The notes under the pieces are model-generated. The model was not told the DNA's origin. It saw only the letters and a list, made by a program, of their open reading frames with translations, and made no database searches. A stretch of 64,000 nucleotides of DNA from RHKX01 sp963784885 (lineage in GTDB: Bacteria; Actinomycetota; Thermoleophilia; Solirubrobacterales; 70-9): positions 186,001 through 250,000 of the forward strand of contig CAWATA010000004.1 in NCBI GenBank assembly GCA_963784885.1. The letters run 5' to 3'. The number at the start of each line of letters is the position of its first letter. Position 1 is the first letter of the stretch. Of this stretch, positions 35,766 through 43,104 are shown piece after piece. Both the position numbers and the translations under genes were made by a program.

Positions 35766-35844
35766 TCAGCGGCGCCTCCGAGTGGGTCGCGCTGTTCGAC
35801 AACTCGTCGCCGGGAGTGGACGGCGGAGCTGCAGCGGCGCCGCC

Positions 35845-36594
35845 CTAACGGAAGAGGTCCTCTTCCCGCGACCGCTGCAGGGCGCCGGCGCCGGGGCCGT
35901 CCTCGTCGGTCACCAGGTCGGCGCGGCCGCGGACGATCGCCGCCGGGATGCCCGCGGACTTGTCGCGGACGAGGTCGGCGGCGCCCGCGAGCTGGTCGGC
36001 CACGGCGATCTCAGTGGCCGCGAGCTCGCGGCCGTCGCGATCGGCGCGTCCGCGCCAGTCGTCGATGGGGGCGATCCCGGCGCAGCCGATCGCGACCTCG
36101 CTTTGGCCGACCCGCCATGGGCGTCCGAAGCTGTCGCCGATGACGACGCCGATCCGGACGCCGGCTGCGGCGGCGATCTCCGCGCGGAGCCGCCGCGCGG
36201 AGGCATCGGGGTCGGCGGGGAGGAGCAGCACTGACTCGCTTTCGCCGCCGGCGTTCGAGGAGTCGATCCCGGCGTTGGCGCAGATCAGGCCGCTGTGCGT
36301 CTCGACGATGAGCACCCGCTCGGTGCGGATGATCCGCTCCGATTCGGCGAGGATCAACTCGACGAGCCGCGAGTCCTTGCCGAGCGACCGCCCGAGCTCG
36401 ACCGCCCGCGGCGACGGCTCGGCGTCGGCGAGGGCGCGTCGGCGGCCCTCGGCCTTCGAAACGACCTTCTGGGCGATCACGACGATGTCGCCGTCGGCGA
36501 GGTCCGCAGCGTCCGCGATCATCGAGCCGAGCTCGTCGCCCTCCCGGACCTCCGACATGCCGGCGATCGGAAGGAGCGCGACCGGGCCGCTCAA
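35845..36594 (-). CDS. cofE: Coenzyme F420-0:L-glutamate ligase (CofE/FbiB N-terminal domain)
   Basis: This 249-residue GTP-dependent ligase adds gamma-linked glutamates to F420-0. The body includes DIVVIAQKVVSKAEGR, THSGLICANAGIDSSNAGGE and VRIGVVIGDSFGRPWRVGQS, all family blocks. Unlike mycobacterial FbiB it has no C-terminal nitroreductase-type domain, so dehydro-F420 reduction must be done elsewhere. The proposed start is TTG 36594, overlapping the TGA of cofC (TTGA). It is the last gene of the npdG-cofD-cofC-cofE run and lies 80 nt from the convergent fbiC stop. Confidence 0.9.
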   Translation of the reverse strand: MSGPVALLPIAGMSEVREGDELGSMIADAADLADGDIVVIAQKVVSKAEGRRRALADAEPSPRAVELGRSLGKDSRLVELILAESERIIRTERVLIVETHSGLICANAGIDSSNAGGESESVLLLPADPDASARRLRAEIAAAAGVRIGVVIGDSFGRPWRVGQSEVAIGCAGIAPIDDWRGRADRDGRELAATEIAVADQLAGAADLVRDKSAGIPAAIVRGRADLVTDEDGPGAGALQRSREEDLFR

Positions 36595-37247
36595 GACGGT
36601 TCGTCGCCGAGCTCGGCGATGGCCCGCGCGGTCGCCGGCGCCCGGGCGCGGTCGAAGTCGAGGCTCGATGCCATCTCCCGGAGGTCGTCCTCGGTGTCGA
36701 GGTCGAGGGCCATCGACGGGACCGTCGCGATCCGGCAGCGCGCGCCGGCCGCACGCGCGAGCTCGAGATGGCGGACGCGGCTGTCGGGCCCGAACGACGG
36801 AGCGATCACATCCGGAGGGGAGAGGATGAGGCCGTTCGTGCCGGTCCCGTGCCGGTCGGGGACGACGGCTACGCCCGGTGCCTGAGCGTCGAGCTCGCGG
36901 TCGAGCTCTACGCCCTCGAGCAGCGGGCAGTCGCCGGGGGCGAGGACCACGCACTCGGCGCCGTGCTCGATCGCGTCGGCGATCCCGATCATCGCCGCCT
37001 CGGAGTGCCCGAGGTCCTCGGGGTCGTCGATGACTTCGGCGCCCGTGTCCTCGGCCAGCTTCCGCGCCTCCGGTTCGCCGCTGACGACGACGATCCGGTC
37101 GACGAGTCGCGACTCCCGGAGGCCGAGCAGGACGTCGGCGAGCATCGCCTTCGCGATCAGCGGGCGGTGGGCCGCGGCGGCGCTGTCGGACAGCCGGGAC
37201 TTCGCGCGGTCGAAGCGCTTGATCGGGACGATCGCGGTCGCGTGCAT
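36591..37247 (-). CDS. cofC: 2-phospho-L-lactate / phosphoenolpyruvate guanylyltransferase (CofC/FbiD)
   Basis: This is a 218-residue nucleotidyltransferase that activates 2-phospholactate or, as in mycobacterial FbiD, PEP with GTP to make the side-chain precursor of F420. Family motifs are AIVPIKRFDRAKSRLSD at the N-terminus (residues 5-21), VVLAPGDCPLLEG and a nucleotide-site DRHGTGTNGLILSPPD. ATG 37247 lies 8 nt after the cofD stop. Its stop overlaps the TTG start of cofE. Which phospho-acid is used cannot be read from the sequence, but PEP is likely in an actinobacterium. Confidence 0.92.
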   Translation of the reverse strand: MHATAIVPIKRFDRAKSRLSDSAAAAHRPLIAKAMLADVLLGLRESRLVDRIVVVSGEPEARKLAEDTGAEVIDDPEDLGHSEAAMIGIADAIEHGAECVVLAPGDCPLLEGVELDRELDAQAPGVAVVPDRHGTGTNGLILSPPDVIAPSFGPDSRVRHLELARAAGARCRIATVPSMALDLDTEDDLREMASSLDFDRARAPATARAIAELGDEPS

Positions 37248-37255
37248 GGCTCCGC

Positions 37256-38185
37256 TCAGTCTCGCAGCGCGGCCGCGAACTCGAGTGTCTGCTCGGCGAC
37301 GCGGCGGCGGCCCCCGGCGTCTCCCATCAGCGTGTCGAACCGGGTGATCGCCAGGCCCTCGATGCCGGGATCCGGTCCGGGGTCGGCCGCGTCGACGACC
37401 AGCCCGTCGGCGAGGCCGTTGTAGGCGACGGCGACTCCGGTGGCGGTCGGCTCCAACCCGGCCGCGCGCATGAACTTGTCGGTTGGGCCCTTGACGACTT
37501 CGCCGGCGACGAAGGGGCTGACGGCGACCACCGGGGCACCGGTGGTCGCGATCACCTCCCTGAGGCCACCGACCGCGAGGATCGGGCCGATCGAGATCAC
37601 CGGGTTCGAGGGGCCGATGACGATCGCGTCGGCCGCGGCGATCGCGTCCCGGACCTCGGGGGTCAGGCGGGCGTCGGGGGCTCCGGCGAGCTCGACCTCG
37701 GCGATCGGCGGCTCGGCGCGGTCCTGGATCAGGTACTCCTGGAAGTCGCGCCAGCCCGCGTCGGTCCGGACCCGGGTTCGAACCGGCTCGTCGCACATCG
37801 GCAGGACGGTCGCCTCGGCCCCGAGCGCGACGGCGATCGCGGCGGTGACCGTGGTCAGCCGCTGGCCGCCCTCGAGCCGGCGGTGGCGCTCGAGGCAGGT
37901 CGCGAGATCGCGGTCGGAGAGCCCGAACCAATCCGGGGCGCCGAGCTCGACGAGCCGCTCGAACACCGTGAACGCATCGTCGCGGATTCCCCAGCCTCGG
38001 TCTTCGTCGATCTGATCGGTCAGCCAGTAGGTGCAGAGATCGGGATCGGGAGAGACGTGGACGCCGAGGGTCTCGGTGTCGTCTCCGGTGTTGGCGACGA
38101 CCGTCAGGGCCGGCCCGACGACCGCCTGGATGCCGGCCGCGAGCTTCGCGCCTCCGGTCCCGCCGGCGAGCGCGACGACGTTCAC
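37256..38185 (-). CDS. cofD: 2-phospho-L-lactate transferase (CofD/FbiA)
   Basis: This 309-residue enzyme transfers the phospholactyl or phosphoenolpyruvyl group from the GDP-activated donor to Fo, forming F420-0 or its dehydro form. The N-terminal motif NVVALAGGTGGAKLAAGI matches CofD, as do VVANTGDDTETLGVHVSPD and the central IGPSNPVISIGPILAV. Its ATG overlaps the stop of npdG by 4 nt (ATGA) and cofC follows after 8 nt, so the four genes are one operon. Confidence 0.95.
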   Translation of the reverse strand: MNVVALAGGTGGAKLAAGIQAVVGPALTVVANTGDDTETLGVHVSPDPDLCTYWLTDQIDEDRGWGIRDDAFTVFERLVELGAPDWFGLSDRDLATCLERHRRLEGGQRLTTVTAAIAVALGAEATVLPMCDEPVRTRVRTDAGWRDFQEYLIQDRAEPPIAEVELAGAPDARLTPEVRDAIAAADAIVIGPSNPVISIGPILAVGGLREVIATTGAPVVAVSPFVAGEVVKGPTDKFMRAAGLEPTATGVAVAYNGLADGLVVDAADPGPDPGIEGLAITRFDTLMGDAGGRRRVAEQTLEFAAALRD

Positions 38186-38904
38186 GCCCAGGGATCCGTA
38201 TCGGGCAGGTTGACGAGCCGCAGCCCGGCGTGGGCCTTGTAGCGGACGTTCACGGAGATCAGCAGCGGAGTCACCTGCTCGGCGATCCGGGCCATCTCGA
38301 GCGGACCGGCGTTGACCGCGCGGAGCCCGTCGATTCGCTCGATCAGCCGGGCGACCGGCGCCTTGTGACGCTTCTTGTCGCCGCAGACGAGGACGTCCTC
38401 GCCGAGCTCGGCGTCGAGGTCGGCGAGGGTCGGGGCGCCGACGCTGTGAAGGGCGGATACGACGGTGACCCCGTCGGGAACCATCTCCTGAGCCTGCTCG
38501 GCCGCTGATCCCTGCCAGACGCCGAGCGAGCGCGTCGCCTTGCCGCTGACCGCCGCCGCGAGCGGCACCGTGCAGTCGACGAGGACCTGCTCCGGCGCGA
38601 GGGCATCGCGAAGGTTGTTGAGCGTCTCCGACTGGGCGCGGAACGGGACGGTCAGGAAGACGATCGGGCCGCGTCGTGCTGCGTCCTCGTTGCCGAGTCC
38701 CTCGACCGAGGCGTTCGCGACGACGCCGCGGACCCGCTCGGCTGCCTCCACCGCGCGGGTGGCGTCGCGGGAGCCGATGACGACGTCGAGGCCGGCCCGC
38801 GCCCAGCGCACGGCGAGGCCGTAGCCGAGGGCGCCGGTGCCGCCGATGATCGGGATCGGGGGGACGGAGTCGCCGGTGCCGGCGGATGCATTCTCGGTGC
38901 TCAT
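38182..38904 (-). CDS. npdG: F420-dependent NADP oxidoreductase
   Basis: This 240-residue Rossmann enzyme transfers hydride between reduced F420 and NADP. Nucleotide binding is IPIIGGTGALGYGLAVRWAR (GGTGALG) with SRD for the 2'-phosphate; PLAAAVSGKATRSLGVW and HSVGAPTLADLDAE follow the family pattern. It is the first gene of the F420 operon. TAGACT on this strand (38912-38917) ends 7 nt before ATG 38904, giving a predicted leaderless transcript; this box overlaps that of the divergent thioesterase gene. Confidence 0.9.
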   Translation of the reverse strand: MSTENASAGTGDSVPPIPIIGGTGALGYGLAVRWARAGLDVVIGSRDATRAVEAAERVRGVVANASVEGLGNEDAARRGPIVFLTVPFRAQSETLNNLRDALAPEQVLVDCTVPLAAAVSGKATRSLGVWQGSAAEQAQEMVPDGVTVVSALHSVGAPTLADLDAELGEDVLVCGDKKRHKAPVARLIERIDGLRAVNAGPLEMARIAEQVTPLLISVNVRYKAHAGLRLVNLPDTDPWA

Positions 38905-38911
38905 CGGAGCG

Positions 38912-38921
38912 AGTCTATGCT
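38912..38921. promoter_or_regulatory. Overlapping divergent -10 boxes, F420 operon versus thioesterase operon
   Basis: The 25-bp gap between divergent start codons contains TAGACT on the minus strand (38912-38917, 7 nt from npdG ATG) and TATGCT on the plus strand (38916-38921, 8 nt from the thioesterase ATG). The boxes share two base pairs, so RNA polymerase could serve only one promoter at a time. Confidence 0.6.
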
Positions 38922-38929
38922 CCCTCTCG

Positions 38930-39355
38930 ATGAGCGGACCGGCCGACTCCCTCGACCTTCCCGAGCCCCGTCGCGGGGGCGCGGAGACGCCCCCGCTGGC
39001 ACCCGGCGCCGAGCGATCGGACGAGTTCGAGGTGACCGGCCCGCTGCTGACCGACGTCGGCGGGACGATCGGCGCGTCGGTCCTCTCGACCCCGGGGATG
39101 ATCGGGATGATGGAGCGGACCTGCGCGGTTCTCGCCTACGAGGCATTGCCCGAGGGCAGCGCGACGGTCGGCTTCGAGGTCTGCGTCAAGCACGTCTCGG
39201 GTGCCGCGGAGGGCGCCGTCTGCACGGTGTACGCGAAGCTCACCGAGATCGTCGACGACCGCAAGCTCTTCTTCGACGTCGAGGTGCGTGAGGGCGACCG
39301 CACGATCGGCGTCGGCACCCATCAGCGCCGGGTCGTGCAGGTTCCGGGGGCCTGA
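38930..39355 (+). CDS. FlK-like hotdog thioesterase
   Basis: This is a 141-residue single-hotdog protein similar in pattern to the fluoroacetyl-CoA thioesterase family. Key blocks are MERTCAVLAYEALPEG (threonine of the catalytic triad) and VGFEVCVKHVSGAAEGA (with Glu/His positions). The first 25 residues are disordered, rich in Pro/Glu. It is followed immediately by HMG-CoA lyase (stop then GTG 39356), so the thioesterase may release an acid from a CoA intermediate of the same route or salvage a dead-end CoA ester. Substrate is not inferable. Confidence 0.8.
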   Translation: MSGPADSLDLPEPRRGGAETPPLAPGAERSDEFEVTGPLLTDVGGTIGASVLSTPGMIGMMERTCAVLAYEALPEGSATVGFEVCVKHVSGAAEGAVCTVYAKLTEIVDDRKLFFDVEVREGDRTIGVGTHQRRVVQVPGA

Positions 39356-40291
39356 GTGGCCGGTTACCCGGACAGCGTCAGCATCCGCGAGGTCGGGCCG
39401 CGAGACGGCTTCCAGAACGAGCCCGAGGTGATCGCGACGGCCGACAAGGTCCGGCTGATCGAGATGCTGATCGCCGCGGGTCTGAAGCGGATCGAGGTGA
39501 CCTCCTTCGTCCGCGCCGACGTGATCCCCCAGCTCGCCGACGGGCCCGAGGTGCTCGCTGCCCTCGAACGGCCCGAGGGCGTCGCATTCTCGGTCCTGAT
39601 CCCGAACGAGCGGGGGCTCGAGAACGCGCTTCGCCACCGCGAGCGGTTCGACGAGATCAGCGTCTTCCTCTCGGCGTCGGAGACCCACAACCGCAAGAAC
39701 GTCAATCGCTCGATCGAGGAGTCGCTGAGCGGGCTCGAGCGCGTGCTGGCGACGGCGCGGGCCGAGGGCCTGCGCTGCGAAGGCGTCATCGCCACCAGCT
39801 TCGGCTGCCCCTACGAGGGCGAGGTTCCGCCCTCGCGGGTGCTTGCGATCGCCGAGCGCCTGGCCGCCGCCGGGTGCGTCGAGATCGGCTTCGGCGACAC
39901 GACCGGCATGGCCAACCCGGTTCAGGTCGATGGCTTCTACGCTCGGATGACCGCCGAGCTCGGCGGCGACGGCGGCCCCGAGCTGACCGCCCACTTCCAC
40001 AACACCCGCGGGCAGGGAATCGCCAACGCGGTAGCGGCGCTCGGCCGCGGGATCGCGTCGTTCGAGTCGAGTTTCGGCGAGCTCGGGGGCTGCCCGGTTC
40101 CCGCGGGCTCGACCGGGAACATCGCCTCCGAGGACCTCGTCTCGCTCCTGCACGAGATGGGGATCGAGACCGGCGTCGATCTCGAGGGACTGCTCGCCGC
40201 CTCGCGGGAGGTCCAGTCGGTCCTCGGCCGCCCGCTCGGCGCCCACCTGCTAACCGCCGGCCCCGTCGACTGGGGTGGTGGTGGCGATTGA
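39356..40291 (+). CDS. Hydroxymethylglutaryl-CoA lyase
   Basis: This is a 311-residue TIM-barrel lyase that splits HMG-CoA into acetyl-CoA and acetoacetate, the last step of leucine degradation. Signatures in order are IREVGPRDGFQNEP (catalytic Arg-Asp), EVTSFV, SETHNRKNVNRS, GFGDTTGMANPVQ and AHFHNTRGQGIANA (metal-binding His pair), then the glycine-rich loop GGCPVPAGSTGNIASED with the conserved cysteine. GTG 39356 is directly next to the thioesterase stop. Its stop overlaps the TTG of the DUF1697 gene. Confidence 0.92.
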   Translation: MAGYPDSVSIREVGPRDGFQNEPEVIATADKVRLIEMLIAAGLKRIEVTSFVRADVIPQLADGPEVLAALERPEGVAFSVLIPNERGLENALRHRERFDEISVFLSASETHNRKNVNRSIEESLSGLERVLATARAEGLRCEGVIATSFGCPYEGEVPPSRVLAIAERLAAAGCVEIGFGDTTGMANPVQVDGFYARMTAELGGDGGPELTAHFHNTRGQGIANAVAALGRGIASFESSFGELGGCPVPAGSTGNIASEDLVSLLHEMGIETGVDLEGLLAASREVQSVLGRPLGAHLLTAGPVDWGGGGD

Positions 40292-40824
40292 TCTACGCCG
40301 CCTTCCTCAGGGGGATGAACCTCGGCAATCGCCGGATCACCAACGAGGAACTGCGTGCTGAGTTCGAGCGAATCGGCCTTGACTCGCCGCGCACCTTCCG
40401 GGCGGCGGGAAACGTCGTCTTCGAGTCACCGGGCCGATCCGAGGCGAAGCTGATCGAGCTGATCGAATCCGGCCTCGAGCAGGGACTCGGATACTCCGTT
40501 CCGACCGTGCTGCGCACCGCCCGCGAGGCCGCCGCGGTAGCCGCGGCGGAGCCGTTTCCGCCGGCCGACGTCGCCGCATCGGCCGGCAAGCTCCAGGTCC
40601 TGCTGCTCGCCGCCTCGCCGGCGGCCACGGCGCGCGAGGCGGTGCTCGCGCGAGCGACCGGAGAGGATCGGCTCGCCTTCGGTTCGCGCGAGCTCTACTG
40701 GCTCCCGAGCGGTGGCGTCAGCGACTCCGAGTTGGACCTGCGGGGGATCGAGAAGGACCTACCGCCGGGGACCATGCGGACCCGTGGGACGATCGAGCAG
40801 CTCGTCGCAAGGCATCTCACCTGA
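40288..40824 (+). CDS. DUF1697 family protein
   Basis: This is a 178-residue soluble protein of the DUF1697 family. It opens with YAAFLRGMNLGNRRITNEEL, the characteristic LRGINVGG-like start, and continues with RTFRAAGNVVFESPG (matching the 'Y-SGNV-F' block) and a C-terminal MRTRGTIEQLVARHL ('RN-TvekLl' equivalent). TTG 40288 overlaps the TGA of the HMG-CoA lyase gene. No biochemical function is established for the family. Confidence 0.85.
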   Translation: MIYAAFLRGMNLGNRRITNEELRAEFERIGLDSPRTFRAAGNVVFESPGRSEAKLIELIESGLEQGLGYSVPTVLRTAREAAAVAAAEPFPPADVAASAGKLQVLLLAASPAATAREAVLARATGEDRLAFGSRELYWLPSGGVSDSELDLRGIEKDLPPGTMRTRGTIEQLVARHLT

Positions 40825-40848
40825 ACTTCGTGGAATAGGCTGTCCGGC

Positions 40849-41250
40849 ATGCGATCAGATGCTTTCATCGACGCCGTCCACTCGCTCTCGCGGGAGAAGC
40901 TCGAGGCGGCCCTCGATCCCGAAGTCAAGTTCTTCAGCCCGGTCTCGTTCCGCTCCTACGACGGACGCGACCTCGTCGTCCTGATCCTCACGGAGGGGCC
41001 GATGAAGCTGTTCGAGGACTTCGAGTACGTCCACACGATCGAGGGCCCCGACGAGCCCACGGCGGCGCTGATCTTCCGCACACGGGTCGGCGACCGGTGG
41101 ATGGACGGGCTCGACCTGCTCACCTTCGGCGATGACGGGCTGATCACCGAGCTCAAGGTGATGCTGCGCCCGAAGAGCGCTGTCGACGCGATGGCCGCGG
41201 CGATGGGCGAGCGCTTCGAGGAGCTCGGGCTCACGCAGCCGACCGCCTGA
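40849..41250 (+). CDS. SnoaL/NTF2-like cone-barrel protein
   Basis: This is a 133-residue protein with an NTF2-like fold pattern. It begins with the helix DAFIDAVHSLSREKLEAALD, followed by VKFFSPVSFRSYDGRDLVV, strands with EYVHTIEGPDEPTAALIFRT and the tail GLDLLTFGDDGLITELKVML, which is the typical D-x-x-x-F-dxdGkI-e pattern. TAGGCT (40836-40841) ends 7 nt before ATG 40849. Function unknown; a polyketide-cyclase-like or small binding role is common in the fold. Confidence 0.8.
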   Translation: MRSDAFIDAVHSLSREKLEAALDPEVKFFSPVSFRSYDGRDLVVLILTEGPMKLFEDFEYVHTIEGPDEPTAALIFRTRVGDRWMDGLDLLTFGDDGLITELKVMLRPKSAVDAMAAAMGERFEELGLTQPTA

Positions 41251-41317
41251 TCACGCCGGAGCGGCCCTCGCCGGTAGGGTCGGCGACCCGCGAAACCCGA
41301 GAGATTCCGAGGAGAAC

Positions 41318-42202
41318 ATGGCAGTCAGCAAGGTTGGAGTAGTCGGCGGTGGCCTGATGGGCCACGGGATCACCCAGATCTGCGCCCAGGCAGGTTGGGA
41401 TGTGGTGATGCGAGAGGTCGACGACGAGAAGGTCGCCGGCTGCGTCGGCAAGATCGAGAAGCAGCTCGCGCGCGCCGTCGAGAAGGGCCGAATGGAGGCC
41501 GACGAGGCGGAGGCGGTCCGCGGCCGGATCGAGGCCACCACCGACTACGCCGCGCTCGCCGATTGCGACCTCGTCATCGAGGCGATCACCGAGGATCTCG
41601 GCATGAAGCTCGAGATGTGGAAGGAGGTCGACGCGATCGTCGAGGAGGACGCGTACTTCGCCACCAACACCTCCTCGCTCGCTGTGATCGACCAGGCGGC
41701 GTCGACGTCGCGCCCCGACCGGTTCCTCGGCCTGCACTTCTTCAACCCGGCCCAGGTGATGCCGTTGCTCGAGGTCGTGCAGACCGTGACGACGTCGAAG
41801 CAGGCGCTCGAGGTCGGCTTCGAGGTCGGCGAGAAGCTCGGCAAGACGATGGTCCACGCCAAGGACAAGACCGGCTTCATCGTCAACCGGCTGCTCGTCC
41901 CCTACATGCTCGACGCGATTCGCGCCTACGAGGAGGGTGTCGGCTCGATCGACGAAATCGACGTCGCGATGAAGGCCGGCGCCAACCACCCGATGGGGCC
42001 GCTCACCCTCGCCGACTTCGTCGGCCTCGACACGCTCGCCTCGATCGGCAGCGTGATGTTCGACGAGTACCGCGAGCGCCGGTTCGCCGCTCCGCCGACG
42101 CTCCGGAAGATGGTCGCCGCCGGGTGGTACGGAAGGAAGTCGGGAAAGGGCTTCTACGACTACTCGGGTGAGAAACCGGTGCCCACCGAGCTCGGCCTCT
42201 AG
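41318..42202 (+). CDS. hbd: 3-hydroxybutyryl-CoA dehydrogenase
   Basis: This is a 294-residue NAD(P)-dependent dehydrogenase interconverting acetoacetyl-CoA and 3-hydroxybutyryl-CoA. The Rossmann motif is VGVVGGGLMGHGITQICAQA; VIEAITEDLGMKLEMWKEV, NTSSLAV and GLHFFNPAQVMPLLEVV (catalytic His) and KTGFIVNRLLVPYMLDAIR follow, with the C-terminal NHPMGPLTLADFVGLDT. A Shine-Dalgarno GAGGAG lies 6 nt before the ATG, behind a TAGGGT box (41275-41280). It provides the substrate for crotonyl-CoA formation and hence for Ccr. Confidence 0.93.
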   Translation: MAVSKVGVVGGGLMGHGITQICAQAGWDVVMREVDDEKVAGCVGKIEKQLARAVEKGRMEADEAEAVRGRIEATTDYAALADCDLVIEAITEDLGMKLEMWKEVDAIVEEDAYFATNTSSLAVIDQAASTSRPDRFLGLHFFNPAQVMPLLEVVQTVTTSKQALEVGFEVGEKLGKTMVHAKDKTGFIVNRLLVPYMLDAIRAYEEGVGSIDEIDVAMKAGANHPMGPLTLADFVGLDTLASIGSVMFDEYRERRFAAPPTLRKMVAAGWYGRKSGKGFYDYSGEKPVPTELGL

Positions 42203-42231
42203 CGAGGATCGGAGGCATCTATCCTGAACCG

Positions 42232-43104
42232 ATGGCTTCCGATCGAATTGAAGAGCTGAAGACCGTCCAGTTCCCGACCGAGCGCCGCGGCGGCTACGAC
42301 CGCCGCGCCGTCGACGCCTATCTCGCCGAGCTCGCCGACTGGCTCGAGACCGGGGGAGAGGACGAAGCACGTCGCGCCGTGATCAAGCGCGCGATGAGCG
42401 AGGTCGGCGACCGCACCGGGTCGATCCTCGCGAGCGCCCAGGAGAGCGCCGACGAGCTGACGGGCGAGGCTCAGGCCGAGGCGGACCGAGTTCGCTCCGC
42501 GGCGGATCGGGAGGCCGTGAAGCTGCGCTCCGACGCCGAGGGCGATGCGGCCAAGGCCCGCGCCGACGCCGACGCCTATGCGACCGAGACGCGCAGCGCC
42601 GCCGACGAGCATGCGCGCATCACCGCCGAGACCGCGGCTGCCGAGGCGAAGGCGCTGATCGGCGAGGCGGAGGCGCGGCTGGCGAAGGCGCAGGCGGAAG
42701 CCGAGGAGCGGACCCGGGGAATCGAGCGGGAGATCGCCGCCCTCGTCCGCAAGCGCCGCGACGTCGTCGCCAACCTCGAGCAGCTCAACGCCGAGATGCG
42801 GCTCGCGATCGAGGGCCCCGGCGAACGTGACCTCGATCTCTCGGAACGGGTCGAGGCGGCGGTCGAGTCGACCGAGGTTTCGGAGGAGGAGGAGGTCGCC
42901 GCCGAGGAGGAAGAGACCGAGCAGGTCGCCGCCGGGGAGGCCCCGACGACGGTCTCCGAGGTCGTCGGGCGGCCCGGCGAAGACCCCGACACCGACACCG
43001 ACGAGCGGCCCGGCCCCGACAGCGAGGAGCGCGAGCGCCGCCGCCGCTCCGTCGACTCCGTCGATCCCCCGACCGAGGACACGAAGCTCACCGAGCTCCT
43101 CTGA
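42232..43104 (+). CDS. DivIVA-domain-like coiled-coil protein
   Basis: This is a 290-residue cytoplasmic scaffold-like protein. The start FPTERRGGYDRRAVDAYLAE follows the N-terminal DivIVA pattern (F-x-x-x-x-RGYD-x-x-VD-x-FL). A long Ala/Glu/Arg coiled coil occupies about residues 40-200. The last 90 residues are acidic and disordered (SEEEEVAAEEEETEQ), ending in KLTELL. Its stop overlaps the ATG of the carboxyltransferase gene (TGATG), a conserved-looking coupling. A role in polar growth or cell division is the family expectation; it may simply be a structural protein here. TATCCT ends 6 nt before ATG 42232. Confidence 0.85.
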   Translation: MASDRIEELKTVQFPTERRGGYDRRAVDAYLAELADWLETGGEDEARRAVIKRAMSEVGDRTGSILASAQESADELTGEAQAEADRVRSAADREAVKLRSDAEGDAAKARADADAYATETRSAADEHARITAETAAAEAKALIGEAEARLAKAQAEAEERTRGIEREIAALVRKRRDVVANLEQLNAEMRLAIEGPGERDLDLSERVEAAVESTEVSEEEEVAAEEEETEQVAAGEAPTTVSEVVGRPGEDPDTDTDERPGPDSEERERRRRSVDSVDPPTEDTKLTELL

